From: an uncultured Bacilli bacterium
Lineage (GTDB): Bacteria; Bacillota_I; Bacilli_A; ML615J-28; CAG-313
Direction: 5' to 3'
Assembly (NCBI GenBank): GCA_934098295.1
Contig: CAKONV010000004.1
Coordinates: 1-64,000, forward strand
DNA length: 64,000 bases
In this document: piece after piece, positions 45,656 to 55,487 of the stretch
Numbering within the stretch: position 1 is the first letter of the stretch
Layout: each line of letters starts with the position of its first letter
Notes under the pieces: model-generated
What the model was told of the DNA's origin: nothing
What the model saw: the letters and a program-made list of their open reading frames with translations, nothing else
The model's database searches: none
Program-made: the position numbers and the translations under genes

Positions 45656-46954
45656 CTAATCTAACTTACTATTCTTGTTAAATGGATTTAATGTAAAAAT
45701 GTATAAATTATGACTATCAAAAAATTCCTGTATTTTTGGTAAATCAGAAAATCTTAAATCATCTAATACATCGACCATTTCTAAATAATTTAAACCACTA
45801 AAAGAAAAATCTAATATTTTTTCCGCAATACTATCAATATTATTGAATCTTTTTAAAGTTCTTGCTTTTTGAATTTTTAGATAATGGTTAAATTTATCAG
45901 CATCAATCTTATCCGTTCGAATAGTATCAATAACTCTTTTTACTTCTTCTTTTAATTCTAATGGATTACTAGTATTGCTACTTATTTCAACAAAAGCATA
46001 TTCTTTTTCAAAAAAGGCTTCAAAAGAGAAAGAATAATCTACTAATTCTTTACGTTTCCATTCTTGATAATATAAGGAAGAGTCCCCAAAATACATATCT
46101 AAAAGAATATCCAAATATATTGAAATTTTAAAACGGTTTAAGGTTGAATACCTACTAGCGGATAACTTTAAACCAAAGGCCATTTTCGGGATATTTAAAT
46201 CAAAAGGAAGTTCCTTTTCTTTAATTTTTTTATCAAACACTTCTCTTTCATATATTATTGAAGGAAAGGTATATGGAGAGAATGATTTATTTTTAAAGGT
46301 GCCATCTAATAATTTCATGACAGTATCAACTTCAAAATCACCCGTTACTACTAGTGTCATATTAGCAGGATGATAAAAATGTCTGTAGGCGTTATTTAAA
46401 TCATCAACAGTAACTCTTTTTATTTCTTCCACGCTACCACCAATATCATAGCGAATAGGGTTCTTACTATACATTAATTTATATAAATTCGTTATTAATT
46501 GTTCGTAATCACGATCTAATCCCATCAATAATTCTTGTTCGATGATTCCTTTTTCCTTTTCAACGTTAGAAGTTGTAAAATATGGTGTTAAAATAAAATC
46601 AATGAGTAATTTCAAACATTTTTCAAAATTTGATGTTGTTGAAAAATAGTAACATGTTTGTAAATAAGATGTAAAAGCATTGACATCTGCACCAAATGAT
46701 GCGAAAGTATTAGATACATCAGTATCACCGCTTGTGGCAAAATTTTTATGTTCTAAAAAGTGAGCAAGACCTTTAATGTCACAATATTTTATATCATTAA
46801 TTTTGTATTGATATGAGAAAGAACCATATGGTACACCTAATATAGCAAAATAATGTTTATACCCCTTCTTAGGGATTAAATACACTTTCATGCCGGAGTC
46901 AAGGGTTAAGAAATAATATTTTTCACACAAAATACGATTCTCAAATATTTTCAT
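45656..46954 (-). CDS. ymfH: M16 zinc peptidase, YmfH-like active subunit
   Basis: The 432-residue protein has the inverted zinc motif HFLEH in GLAHFLEHKNFATSG, with the downstream Glu near EKEKGIIEQELLMG. This is the catalytic chain of a two-chain M16 peptidase. Its ATG lies 14 bases inside the end of the partner gene, whose stop is TGA. Confidence 0.9.
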   Translation of the reverse strand: MKIFENRILCEKYYFLTLDSGMKVYLIPKKGYKHYFAILGVPYGSFSYQYKINDIKYCDIKGLAHFLEHKNFATSGDTDVSNTFASFGADVNAFTSYLQTCYYFSTTSNFEKCLKLLIDFILTPYFTTSNVEKEKGIIEQELLMGLDRDYEQLITNLYKLMYSKNPIRYDIGGSVEEIKRVTVDDLNNAYRHFYHPANMTLVVTGDFEVDTVMKLLDGTFKNKSFSPYTFPSIIYEREVFDKKIKEKELPFDLNIPKMAFGLKLSASRYSTLNRFKISIYLDILLDMYFGDSSLYYQEWKRKELVDYSFSFEAFFEKEYAFVEISSNTSNPLELKEEVKRVIDTIRTDKIDADKFNHYLKIQKARTLKRFNNIDSIAEKILDFSFSGLNYLEMVDVLDDLRFSDLPKIQEFFDSHNLYIFTLNPFNKNSKLD

Positions 46955-48197
46955 TTTTTACGCCCCCTAATAAATAAATAGTATCTAGTTTTAAAGTTAA
47001 GGCCGCTTGAACGACTTCATCTTTTGTAACATTTTTTATTAGATTAACATTATCTTCAATACTTCGATAAGGTCTACTTGAAAAAATATTATTGGCATTG
47101 AAAGAATTTAAATTATCCGCATCTCTTAAAAGTTCATTTATCATCGATGCTTTTGTAAGATTAAAAGTATCATCATCAATAAATCCTTTTTGATAATCGA
47201 AAACGACATTCATTATGCTACTTTTTACCTTTTCGTAGTTTTCTATAGATATTCCAGCATAAACATGTAAAAAGCCATTTCTTAAGGAATAATCGGTGCT
47301 TATTGAATAAGCCATTCCCATTTGTTCTCTAATTAGTTGCACTAATGTTGAATGAAAATAACCGCCCATTAATCCTGATAATAAAATTAGGCCCCCCATT
47401 AGTTCATCATCTAAATAAATATTGGTTCTATATCCCACACAAAGAATAGATTGGTTAATATATTGCTTTTCAATTTTTTCTTTAATTTTTATGTTTTCAA
47501 TATTTTTATTATTAACAAATTTAAATTTTTTTGAATAAATGTATTGATTTAGTTTAGTTATTTTTGATTTTTCTAAACACAAAGAAATTTCAGGAATATC
47601 CATATTACCAGCTACAATTAAAAGGCATGGTATCTTTAATAGTTCATCATAACACCGTTTAACGTCTTCAAGAGTTACTTTCATTATTTCATCTTTGTTA
47701 CCATACAATTTAATACCTAATTCTTCATCTGCAAACATTATTTCATAAAATCTCATGACTGCATATCGTGATTTATTATTATAAATATCATCTATAGCTT
47801 TAATAACAGCTTTTTTTTCTATTTCCAATAATTCTTCTGTAAAATTGGGATTAAATATGCATTCTTCAAAAATCTTTAAGCATTCATCCAAATAATTATC
47901 ATCGTTAAAATATTCAGGATTTAAAAAATATAATTCCATGGTAGTATGTTCCATACAACCAATTAATGACCGAGAGTTGTATAAAGACGATTCATACAAT
48001 TCTTCTAATTTGTAATTCAAAATATCTTCACGAGGATATTTTTTATTAGTTTTGAATAATAATCTTAATAATAAAGTTTTGGCGGCATTATCCTTATTAA
48101 TATAAGGAGATAAAAAATGTAGTTTCAAACAAATTGTTTTAAATCTATTATCATAATGAAAATAGCAATCAATATTATTTATTTTTCTTTTTTCCAT
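46941..48197 (-). CDS. ymfF: M16 peptidase-like protein, YmfF-like inactive subunit
   Basis: The 418-residue protein has the M16 fold (AYSISTDYSLRNGFLHVYAGIS in the C-terminal lobe), but the zinc-site region reads LLLRLLFKTN with no HxxEH. It is the non-catalytic partner of the following gene, as in the ymfF-ymfH pair of Bacillus. It ends in TGA within the partner's start, again showing TGA as a stop. Confidence 0.88.
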   Translation of the reverse strand: MEKRKINNIDCYFHYDNRFKTICLKLHFLSPYINKDNAAKTLLLRLLFKTNKKYPREDILNYKLEELYESSLYNSRSLIGCMEHTTMELYFLNPEYFNDDNYLDECLKIFEECIFNPNFTEELLEIEKKAVIKAIDDIYNNKSRYAVMRFYEIMFADEELGIKLYGNKDEIMKVTLEDVKRCYDELLKIPCLLIVAGNMDIPEISLCLEKSKITKLNQYIYSKKFKFVNNKNIENIKIKEKIEKQYINQSILCVGYRTNIYLDDELMGGLILLSGLMGGYFHSTLVQLIREQMGMAYSISTDYSLRNGFLHVYAGISIENYEKVKSSIMNVVFDYQKGFIDDDTFNLTKASMINELLRDADNLNSFNANNIFSSRPYRSIEDNVNLIKNVTKDEVVQAALTLKLDTIYLLGGVKNENI

Positions 48198-48257
48198 AAA
48201 TTTAACACCTATATATAATTATTTTTAACAAAATTTCTTCAAATGATACTAAATATA

Positions 48258-48284
48258 AGAAAACCACTAGTTAACTAGTGGTCA
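48258..48284 (-). terminator. Terminator of deoD
   Basis: Perfect palindrome ACCACTAGTTAACTAGTGGT (48263-48282), followed on the reverse strand by TTTTCTTA. Confidence 0.75.
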
Positions 48285-48289
48285 ATATA

Positions 48290-49009
48290 TTAATATTTGA
48301 TAGCTGTTTCTAAAGCTAAAGTCATCATATTTTCAAAAGCAGTTTGGCGTTCTTCTGATGTTGTTTCTTCATGAGTAATAAAGGAATCAGAAATAGTTAA
48401 AATACATGCGGCACTTTTATTTGAAACTCTAGCATTATGGAATAGAGCAAAACTTTCCATTTCAACGCATAGACATCCTTCATCTTTGTTCAAACGTTTA
48501 TATAAATCAGGTTCAGTCCCATAAAAAACATCACTTGAATGGACGGTTCCGTAATGAACTGGAAGGGATAATTCTTCGGCTGTTTTTAAAATATTATTAG
48601 TAAGCTCTTCTGTTGAAGCAATTCTATTTTTTTGATAACCATTTTGCACTTTTGCAAAACTAGATTCACTATAGGCATCTTTAGTAACAACCACATCATA
48701 AACTTTACATTTAGGATCATAAGCACCAGCAGAACCTATTCTAATAATGCGATCAACACCATAGAAATTAAATAATTCATAGGAATAAATACCAATACTA
48801 GGCATTCCCATACCTGATCCCATTACCGATACTTTATGACCTTTATAGGTACCAGTAAAACCTAACATACCACGAACAGAGTTGAATTGTTCAACATTCT
48901 CTAAAAAGTTAAAGGCAATATATTTTGCTCTTAAAGGATCTCCAGGCATTAAAACAGTTTTAGCAATTTTGCCTTCTTGTGTAACTTCAATATGGGGAGT
49001 AGCTTTCAT
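48290..49009 (-). CDS. deoD: Purine-nucleoside phosphorylase
   Basis: Hexameric PNP splitting purine nucleosides. The 239-residue protein has PGDPLRAKYIA, RIGSAGAY, CVEMESFAL and the acid in TISDSFITHEE. It follows deoC by two bases, so the pair is cotranscribed. Confidence 0.96.
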   Translation of the reverse strand: MKATPHIEVTQEGKIAKTVLMPGDPLRAKYIAFNFLENVEQFNSVRGMLGFTGTYKGHKVSVMGSGMGMPSIGIYSYELFNFYGVDRIIRIGSAGAYDPKCKVYDVVVTKDAYSESSFAKVQNGYQKNRIASTEELTNNILKTAEELSLPVHYGTVHSSDVFYGTEPDLYKRLNKDEGCLCVEMESFALFHNARVSNKSAACILTISDSFITHEETTSEERQTAFENMMTLALETAIKY

Positions 49010-49011
49010 TT

Positions 49012-49677
49012 TTAATTTTCCTCCTTTAAACTTGTGGCACCTTTCATTATAGCAATACCGCTAGAAGCACCAATACGTGTAGCACCAGCATTAACCATAG
49101 CAACGACATCATCGTAACTATGAATACCACCACTTGCTTTAACACCCATTTCTTCGCCAACCGTCTCTCTCATTAACTTAATGTCTTCAACGGTAGCTCC
49201 ACCAGTTCCAAATCCAGTTGAAGTTTTAACAAAAGTTGCCCCAGCTTTCTTTGCGGCAAGGCAACAAGCTTTCTTTTCGTCATCAGTTAAATAGCAAGTT
49301 TCAATTATAACTTTCGTTGTTTTACCAGCTGAGGCTGCAACAACTCTTTTAATTTCTTCTTCAATATAATTATAATCATGTTCTTTAGCTTTGCCAATAT
49401 TGATAACCATATCAATTTCATCAGCACCATTTTTGATAGCATCCATGGTTTCTAAAGCTTTTATTTCCATGGTATTAGCACCTAGTGGAAAACCAATTAC
49501 TGTACAAACTAGTACATCGCTATCTTTTAAACATTCTTTGGCATAACTAACATTAACGGGATTAACACATACGCTTTTAAAATCGTATTCTTTGGCTTCA
49601 TCACAAATTTTTTTAATTTCTTCGCTTGTTGAATAAGCTTTTAATAAAGTGTGATCAATCAATTTATTAACTTTCAT
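49012..49677 (-). CDS. deoC: Deoxyribose-phosphate aldolase
   Basis: Splits deoxyribose-5-phosphate to acetaldehyde and glyceraldehyde-3-phosphate, feeding salvaged nucleoside sugar into glycolysis. The 221-residue protein has DEIDMVINIG and the Schiff-base Lys in FVKTSTGFGTGGA, then GVKASGGI. Confidence 0.97.
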   Translation of the reverse strand: MKVNKLIDHTLLKAYSTSEEIKKICDEAKEYDFKSVCVNPVNVSYAKECLKDSDVLVCTVIGFPLGANTMEIKALETMDAIKNGADEIDMVINIGKAKEHDYNYIEEEIKRVVAASAGKTTKVIIETCYLTDDEKKACCLAAKKAGATFVKTSTGFGTGGATVEDIKLMRETVGEEMGVKASGGIHSYDDVVAMVNAGATRIGASSGIAIMKGATSLKEEN

Positions 49678-49686
49678 TTTTTACTC

Positions 49687-50547
49687 CTAACTTTCAATCA
49701 AATCTGTAATCTTAATAAATTCAAAGTTTGTAAGAGAAACAACAGAATCTCTCATTTTCCTTAATAATTTCTTGGCTTTAATAGCACCCTTTTCATTTAA
49801 ATAAAACAATTTAAAATCTATTGAATCATCTTTAATTTCATACATTAAACGATCAACATATTTGTAGAATACTTCAATAGGAACAAGCACAATTAAATTT
49901 TCTTCTTCTTCAATTTGAACATAATCTAAATGAGGCGGAAAAATTGCGGGAGTTCCTACCTTCCAACTAACACCAACCTTTACTTCGTTAGTTGCTTTTT
50001 CTACCATAATATTATATTTTCTAACATCAACATCACTACGAACAAGCGATGGTAAATAATCAATCATTGATTGATAATGACACATTTCATTTAAAACGTT
50101 CATAGGTAGATGATAAGTTACTAGTTCAGGATTCTTTTCTAAATATTCAGCTAATTCTTTTTTAGATGCGTTAATCAATTCGAACATTTCAAATTCATGA
50201 ATGTTATCCAATTGTTCAAAATATATTGCGAGTTCAAAACGTTCACAAATTTCACTTATTTGTTTAAAAATCAAACGACTAATATATGGTGGTAAAATTG
50301 GAGGAACTTCACACATCAAATTAATGTTGATATAATTGGAATTAAGACGATAGATGCTTAAAATATGAGAACGTTTAGTAACAAAGAACTTATATTGAAA
50401 ATCAAAATTTCTAAGTGTCATCGTTATTTCTACTTCATCATCATTTGATTTAATATTACTATTATCTAAACTATCAAAATAACCATCAATTAATTGATAA
50501 AAATCAATACGTGGTTTAATTCTTTCTCTAAAGAAATGAATAAGCAT
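49687..50547 (-). CDS. Hypothetical protein downstream of ileS
   Basis: Not recognised. The 286-residue soluble protein has alternating hydrophobic and charged segments: an internal EVPPILPPYISRLIF and a WKVGTPAIFPPHLDYVQ region, plus a C-terminal helical stretch GAIKAKKLLRKMRDS. It has no membrane or signal segment. It lies 22 bases after ileS and 9 before deoC, so it may be cotranscribed with either. Confidence 0.6.
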   Translation of the reverse strand: MLIHFFRERIKPRIDFYQLIDGYFDSLDNSNIKSNDDEVEITMTLRNFDFQYKFFVTKRSHILSIYRLNSNYININLMCEVPPILPPYISRLIFKQISEICERFELAIYFEQLDNIHEFEMFELINASKKELAEYLEKNPELVTYHLPMNVLNEMCHYQSMIDYLPSLVRSDVDVRKYNIMVEKATNEVKVGVSWKVGTPAIFPPHLDYVQIEEEENLIVLVPIEVFYKYVDRLMYEIKDDSIDFKLFYLNEKGAIKAKKLLRKMRDSVVSLTNFEFIKITDLIES

Positions 50548-50569
50548 AATTAAAAAACCATCCTATTCC

Positions 50570-53314
50570 TTATTTTTTTAAAATGTGATGACAACGATCA
50601 CAAAGTCCATCCTCATCTACATGATCAACTACTTGCCAACATCTACTACAAGTGTGACCAACAGCGGCTTCTACTAAGATTTTACCAGATGGATAATCAG
50701 TTCCTTTGTCTAAAGTATTAACAATTTCACATTTAGACACAATAAATAAAGTTGCTAAATCTTCTTTAAAATCTTTAAGTTCCTTGCTAATGGCTTCCGT
50801 TGGCATAATCTTCAATGTTGCGTTAAGACTCTTACCTATAATCTTTTCATTTCTTGCTACTTCTAATGCTTTTAGAACATCATTTCTAAATGACATGAAA
50901 CTATCAAATTTAGCTATTAATTGGTCACTATTTTGATAATAAGTAGGTTGTACCATATCACATAGATAAATTGATTCAACTTTTTCACCTGGCATAAAAC
51001 TATAGATTTCATCCATAGTATGTGGTAAAATTGGCGTAAGAAGCGTTGTAAGTGAAACTAAAGATTGATAGAAAACCGTTTGAATACTTCTTCTTTCAAG
51101 GCTATTATATTCATGAATATATAAGATATCTTTTGTAAAATCTAGATAGAATGAGGATAATTCATTGGTCATGAATGTTAAAATACTACGATATACTTCA
51201 TCAAATTGATAGTTATTATAAGCATTATGAACATTTTTGCACACTTCATTTAATTTACATAAAATGTATTTATCAACATCTGCTAATTTATCATATTCGA
51301 TAGAATTGGTACTTGGGTTAAAATCAAAAATATTAGCAAGCAAGAATCGGAATGTATTACGAATTTTACGATATGATTCGCTAATTTGTTTTAACAAATC
51401 TTTCGAAATTGGAACATCTGATTGATAAGCTACACTTGAAACCCATAATCTTAAAATATCAGCACCAAATTCATTACATACAGAAATTGGATCAATTGTA
51501 TTACCAAGTGATTTACTCATTTTTCTTCCTTGACCATCAAGGGTAAAACCATGACTAATTACCGTTTTATAAGGAGCACGATCTTCTAAAGCCACGCTAG
51601 TAATTAAACTTGAATTGAACCAACCACGATATTGGTCAGATCCTTCTAGATAAACATCTGCAACTGATGAACCATATTTTTGTAGTAAAGCCGCATGGTG
51701 AGAAGTACCAGAATCAAACCAAACATCCATGATATCCATTTCTTTGGTAAATTTACCATTTGGCGAACCTGGATGTGTGTATCCTTCTGGTAATAAATCT
51801 TTAGCATCACGATCAAACCAAACATTAGAACCATATTCATTGAATAAATCTGCAATATGATTAATTACATTTTCATCAAGAATACTAGTGCCATCTTCAG
51901 CATAGAATACAGGAATTGGAACACCCCAAACTCTTTGACGACTAATACACCAATCACCACGATCTTTAATCATATTAGATAAGCGAACTTCACCCCAAGA
52001 TGGAACCCATTTTACGCCCTTAATACAATCTAAAATTTCATCACGGAAACTATCGATTGAAGCGAACCATTGTGGTGTAGCTCTAAAAATAATAGGTTTC
52101 TTTGTACGCCAATCATGAGGATAACTATGCATGAACTTATGAGCTTTTAATAACATCTTTTCTTCATCTAAACGTTTAATAATTACATCATTAGCATCTT
52201 CATAGAATAAGCCTTCAAATTCACCAGCTTCTTTAGTCATAAATCCGCGAGAATCAACTGGACATAAAATATCTAGACCATACTTTTTACCAACAATAAA
52301 GTCGTCTTCACCATGACCAGGTGCAGTATGAACTAAACCAGTACCAGAATCCGTAGTAACATGATCACCTAAAATAACCGGTGAAATACGATTATATAAA
52401 GGATGTAAATACTTTACACCTTCAAGAAGAGTACCTGGCATTTTCTTAACAACTTCATAAGATTCCCAACCAATTTCTTTAGCGACTGTTTCTAATAATT
52501 CACAGGCAACAACAAAGAAACGATTTTCTACTTTTACAACACAATATTCAATATTAGGTCCAGCACATATTGCTAGGTTAGCAGGCATTGTCCATGGTGT
52601 AGTAGTCCAAATTACTAATTCACAATCAGTTGATAAAACATCTTTACCATCTACTACTGGGAAAGCTACATAAATTGAAGTTGCGGTAACATCTTTATAT
52701 TCAATTTCAGCCTCAGCCAATGCTGTTTCTGATGATGGTGACCAATATACAGGTTTTAACCCCTTAAATATTAATCCTCTTTTAACCATCTTACCAAAAC
52801 AACGAATTTGTTCAGCTTCATAACTATGTTTTAGAGTAATATAAGGATCATCCCAATCAGCTAAAACCCCAAGACGGCGGAAACCTTTCTTTTGAAGTTC
52901 AACTTGTTCTAAAGCATATTTTCTACATAAGTCACGGAAACTTGAAACAGACATTTCTTTACGGTTAACTTTTTTATTTTTTGATAAAGCTTGTTCAATT
53001 GGTAAACCATGCGTATCCCATCCAGGTTGATATGGTGCGTAAAAACCATTCATATTTTTATATCTTATAATAAAATCTTTTAAAATTTTATTCAAAGCAT
53101 GACCTAAATGAATGTTTCCATTAGCATAAGGGGGACCATCATGTAAAAAGAAAGGTTCTTTACCTTCATTTTTCTTGTTTACTTTTTCATACAAGTTTAA
53201 AGAGTCCCACTTTTCTTGTATTTTTAATTCATTGACGCCAAGATTTCCACGCATTGGGAAATCAGTTTTTGGCATTAATAATGTGTCTTTAAAATCTTTT
53301 TTAGTATTTTCCAT
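50570..53314 (-). CDS. ileS: Isoleucyl-tRNA synthetase
   Basis: Class I synthetase of 914 residues. HIGH motif PPYANGNIHLGHAL (about 60-73), the editing domain with TTTPWTMPANLAI, the KMSKS motif GRKMSKSLGN and a C-terminal zinc site CSRCWQV...CDRCH. The gap to ylmH is only 29 bases, so there is no T-box leader. It belongs to the ylmE-sepF-ylmH-ileS cluster. Confidence 0.98.
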   Translation of the reverse strand: MENTKKDFKDTLLMPKTDFPMRGNLGVNELKIQEKWDSLNLYEKVNKKNEGKEPFFLHDGPPYANGNIHLGHALNKILKDFIIRYKNMNGFYAPYQPGWDTHGLPIEQALSKNKKVNRKEMSVSSFRDLCRKYALEQVELQKKGFRRLGVLADWDDPYITLKHSYEAEQIRCFGKMVKRGLIFKGLKPVYWSPSSETALAEAEIEYKDVTATSIYVAFPVVDGKDVLSTDCELVIWTTTPWTMPANLAICAGPNIEYCVVKVENRFFVVACELLETVAKEIGWESYEVVKKMPGTLLEGVKYLHPLYNRISPVILGDHVTTDSGTGLVHTAPGHGEDDFIVGKKYGLDILCPVDSRGFMTKEAGEFEGLFYEDANDVIIKRLDEEKMLLKAHKFMHSYPHDWRTKKPIIFRATPQWFASIDSFRDEILDCIKGVKWVPSWGEVRLSNMIKDRGDWCISRQRVWGVPIPVFYAEDGTSILDENVINHIADLFNEYGSNVWFDRDAKDLLPEGYTHPGSPNGKFTKEMDIMDVWFDSGTSHHAALLQKYGSSVADVYLEGSDQYRGWFNSSLITSVALEDRAPYKTVISHGFTLDGQGRKMSKSLGNTIDPISVCNEFGADILRLWVSSVAYQSDVPISKDLLKQISESYRKIRNTFRFLLANIFDFNPSTNSIEYDKLADVDKYILCKLNEVCKNVHNAYNNYQFDEVYRSILTFMTNELSSFYLDFTKDILYIHEYNSLERRSIQTVFYQSLVSLTTLLTPILPHTMDEIYSFMPGEKVESIYLCDMVQPTYYQNSDQLIAKFDSFMSFRNDVLKALEVARNEKIIGKSLNATLKIMPTEAISKELKDFKEDLATLFIVSKCEIVNTLDKGTDYPSGKILVEAAVGHTCSRCWQVVDHVDEDGLCDRCHHILKK

Positions 53315-53343
53315 GGTATTCTCCTAACCTTTTTTATATATTA

Positions 53344-54060
53344 TTAATGTTTAATTCCTATTTTCAAGCATATACGTTCTTTTTTGGTTATACCCATTTG
53401 TTCATAAATATTAATACGTCCATAATGATGTACCGACAAAATATCGTTTTCCTTTACAATATGGGAAATTGAAGTACATTCTTGATGATTAATCAATACA
53501 TCACCACGTTTAATCATCTCTTGAGCATCGTTTCTACCACAATTAATGCTTCTTGATAAAATTGCATCGAGACGCATACTTGCAATATTAATAATTTTTA
53601 TTTCTTCTTTTGTTAAAACTACATCACTATTATTTCTTTCAAACCATTCCAAGGGATACCTTAGGACAGTTTTAAAATTATCAATTATATACTCTTTTAT
53701 CTCTTCACTGACAAAAATAATAATTCTATCATTATCTACTAAAATGTCACCAAAGGTATTACGTTCAATACCCAAAGACATAATAGTTCCAAGGACATGA
53801 CGATGAGTTATTTGTTTGAATTTTTGATCAATTTTGCTTTCAAGTATAGCAATTTTAAAGTCTTCTTCTTTTGGTTCATTATAACTAATGATAGCCCTTT
53901 TACGTTCACAATCTGAATTACCACCAAAAAGATAAACATTTAGGCCATTAACTTTAGCAGCAAATATTTCTTTTTGTTCCTCAAAATCCAAAAACTTCGT
54001 TAATGCTTTATCCTCGTATAAAGCCTTGGAAACATAATCAGAAATTTTATTTTTAATCAT
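53344..54060 (-). CDS. ylmH: YlmH-type S4 RNA-binding protein
   Basis: The 238-residue protein has a C-terminal S4 domain (about 160-238, RLDAILSRSINCGRNDAQEMIKRGDVLIN). Such proteins act with ribosomes or in cell division clusters. It overlaps sepF by 8 bases and precedes ileS. divIVA, usually between the two in Bacillus, is absent. Confidence 0.88.
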   Translation of the reverse strand: MIKNKISDYVSKALYEDKALTKFLDFEEQKEIFAAKVNGLNVYLFGGNSDCERKRAIISYNEPKEEDFKIAILESKIDQKFKQITHRHVLGTIMSLGIERNTFGDILVDNDRIIIFVSEEIKEYIIDNFKTVLRYPLEWFERNNSDVVLTKEEIKIINIASMRLDAILSRSINCGRNDAQEMIKRGDVLINHQECTSISHIVKENDILSVHHYGRINIYEQMGITKKERICLKIGIKH

Positions 54061-54391
54061 TGTTTAAATGGCCAAATTCCTTTACCCATTTATGCAAACT
54101 TCCATCAGCAAAAGCTTTATCAGTGGCAATTAAATATAATTCTTTACCAATTTGGTAAGCTTCGCCACCAACAGCATAAATAATTCCTGATAAAAAAGAC
54201 AATATGTGATTTGATTTATTTACATCTTTAACTGTATCAAAATTAATTAAAACTGGGCAATTACTAAGTATTGCATCAGCAAGTTCTAACATTTGATCAT
54301 CAATATCGACATCTTCTTTCAAATTATAATTTAATAAACGATCGAAGGAAGTGCCGAATCCTTTGGCATCTACTTTTTTCTTCCTTAACAT
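54053..54391 (-). CDS. sepF: Cell division protein SepF
   Basis: FtsZ-associated protein of 112 residues. The C-terminal SepF core (about 30-105) contains LADAILSNCPVLINFDTV and RILSFLSGIIYAVGG-like DHILSFLSGIIYAVGG, with a very short N-terminal part. The membrane-anchor helix seen in longer SepF proteins is reduced. Confidence 0.88.
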   Translation of the reverse strand: MLRKKKVDAKGFGTSFDRLLNYNLKEDVDIDDQMLELADAILSNCPVLINFDTVKDVNKSNHILSFLSGIIYAVGGEAYQIGKELYLIATDKAFADGSLHKWVKEFGHLNND

Positions 54392-54403
54392 TGTTATATA
54401 CTC

Positions 54404-55069
54404 CTACTTTGTAAATATGGTTCCAAGTCTTACAAACGTTGCTCCATGTTCAACAGCAATTTTATAGTCATTAGTCATTCCCATTGAAAGTTCTGTGCAT
54501 GGCGCATATGGTAAATTAAGAGCTTGGACTTCTTTTTGCAATTCAACCATTGCATCAAAATAACCGGCAATTGCATCTTCATCAAATGTATACTTGCCCG
54601 TAGTCATCAAGCCGACAACTTCTATTTTTTCATATTTAGCTAAGCTTTTTATAAAAGGCACTACTTTTGTTTCATCAAGGCCTGCTTTATTAGGACATGA
54701 GGCAATATTTACTTGAACAAAACATTTTAAAGGCTCCTTTTTCTTTCTCGCTTTATTAATGGCATTAGCTAAATCAATGCTGTCAAGAGAATGAAGATAG
54801 TCAATAGAATCAACAAATGCACTATTTAATTTTGGTGGAATTTTTATTATACCAAAATAGTGCCAAATTATAGGATAGTCTTTTAAAGCTTCATATTTTT
54901 CCATAAAAATCTCTTTACGATTTTCACCTAATTCTAAAATGCCACCTTCAACAAATTCTCTAGTTTTTTCAATATCAAAATATTTTACAGCAGCAACAAT
55001 TCTTACGTTTGGATAATTTTTTAGACTTTCTTTTACCTTTATAATTTGATCCTTAATTGCCATATTCAA
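54404..55069 (-). CDS. ylmE: PLP homeostasis protein, YggS/YlmE family
   Basis: The 221-residue PLP-binding barrel has the lysine in VRIVAAVKYF (about 33), LGENRKE, WHYFGIIK and SMGMTNDYKIAVEHG. It is first in the ylmE-sepF-ylmH-ileS cluster. Confidence 0.93.
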   Translation of the reverse strand: MNMAIKDQIIKVKESLKNYPNVRIVAAVKYFDIEKTREFVEGGILELGENRKEIFMEKYEALKDYPIIWHYFGIIKIPPKLNSAFVDSIDYLHSLDSIDLANAINKARKKKEPLKCFVQVNIASCPNKAGLDETKVVPFIKSLAKYEKIEVVGLMTTGKYTFDEDAIAGYFDAMVELQKEVQALNLPYAPCTELSMGMTNDYKIAVEHGATFVRLGTIFTK

Positions 55070-55121
55070 AACCTCTACTTTTAAATAATTTCTAGTAAAT
55101 TTAGATAAATTATTTAAACTT

Positions 55122-55150
55122 ATTATACCACAAACCCTAAAAATTTACAA
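55122..55150 (-). promoter_or_regulatory. Promoter of the ylmE cluster
   Basis: On the reverse strand, -35 TTGTAA (55145-55150), a 17-base spacer and -10 TATAAT (55122-55127). Confidence 0.7.
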
Positions 55151-55208
55151 GTTATAAACTAACTATCTTTTTGACCAAAGTTTTTTAATAATTTAAAAGT
55201 ACAATAAC

Positions 55209-55237
55209 TTGAAAAAAAAATTAAAATTTTATATAAT
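55209..55237 (+). promoter_or_regulatory. Promoter of tRNA-Arg
   Basis: -35 TTGAAA (55209-55214), a 17-base spacer and -10 TATAAT (55232-55237). Confidence 0.82.
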
Positions 55238-55254
55238 AACTTGAAATAAAATAG

Positions 55255-55329
55255 GCCCTAATAGTTTAACGGATAAAATACAAGATTCCGATTCTTGTGC
55301 TGTAGGTTCGATTCCTACTTAGGGTACCA
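55255..55329 (+). tRNA. tRNA-Arg (CCG)
   Basis: The acceptor stem GCCCTAA pairs with TTAGGGT, the anticodon stem is CAAGA/TCTTG and the loop TTCCGAT gives anticodon CCG (55288-55290). The T arm is GTAGG-TTCGATT-CCTAC. CCA is encoded at 55327-55329. The D stem is weak (GTTT/AAAT), common in AT-rich genomes. Confidence 0.93.
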
Positions 55330-55340
55330 TCTAAAAATTT

Positions 55341-55383
55341 AAAGGTTTGATGTAGTAAAAATACTATTTCAAATCTTTTTTTT
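55341..55383 (+). terminator. Terminator of tRNA-Arg
   Basis: AAAGGTTTGA...AGTA pairs with TACT...TCAAATCTTT, with a few wobble pairs, followed by a run of Ts. Confidence 0.75.
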
Positions 55384-55487
55384 GTCTTATCATTAGCCTA
55401 AATGTCATTGTTGTGATAAAATGTGATTAATGCATTATGAAGGATGGTATAATATAAACCTATAAACTATATTATACAAAGAATACT

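Noticed and set aside
25639..48197. Use of TGA as tryptophan (Mycoplasma-type code)
   Set aside because: The flavin reductase gene and the YmfF-like gene both end at TGA inside the start of the next gene (near 25640 and 46943), and tryptophan is coded by TGG throughout.
53315..53343. T-box leader for ileS
   Set aside because: Only 29 bases separate ylmH from ileS, far too short for a T-box.
55255..55329. tRNA-Arg as an integration site for a mobile element
   Set aside because: No integrase and no repeat of the tRNA 3' end was seen downstream; only a decayed reductase gene follows.
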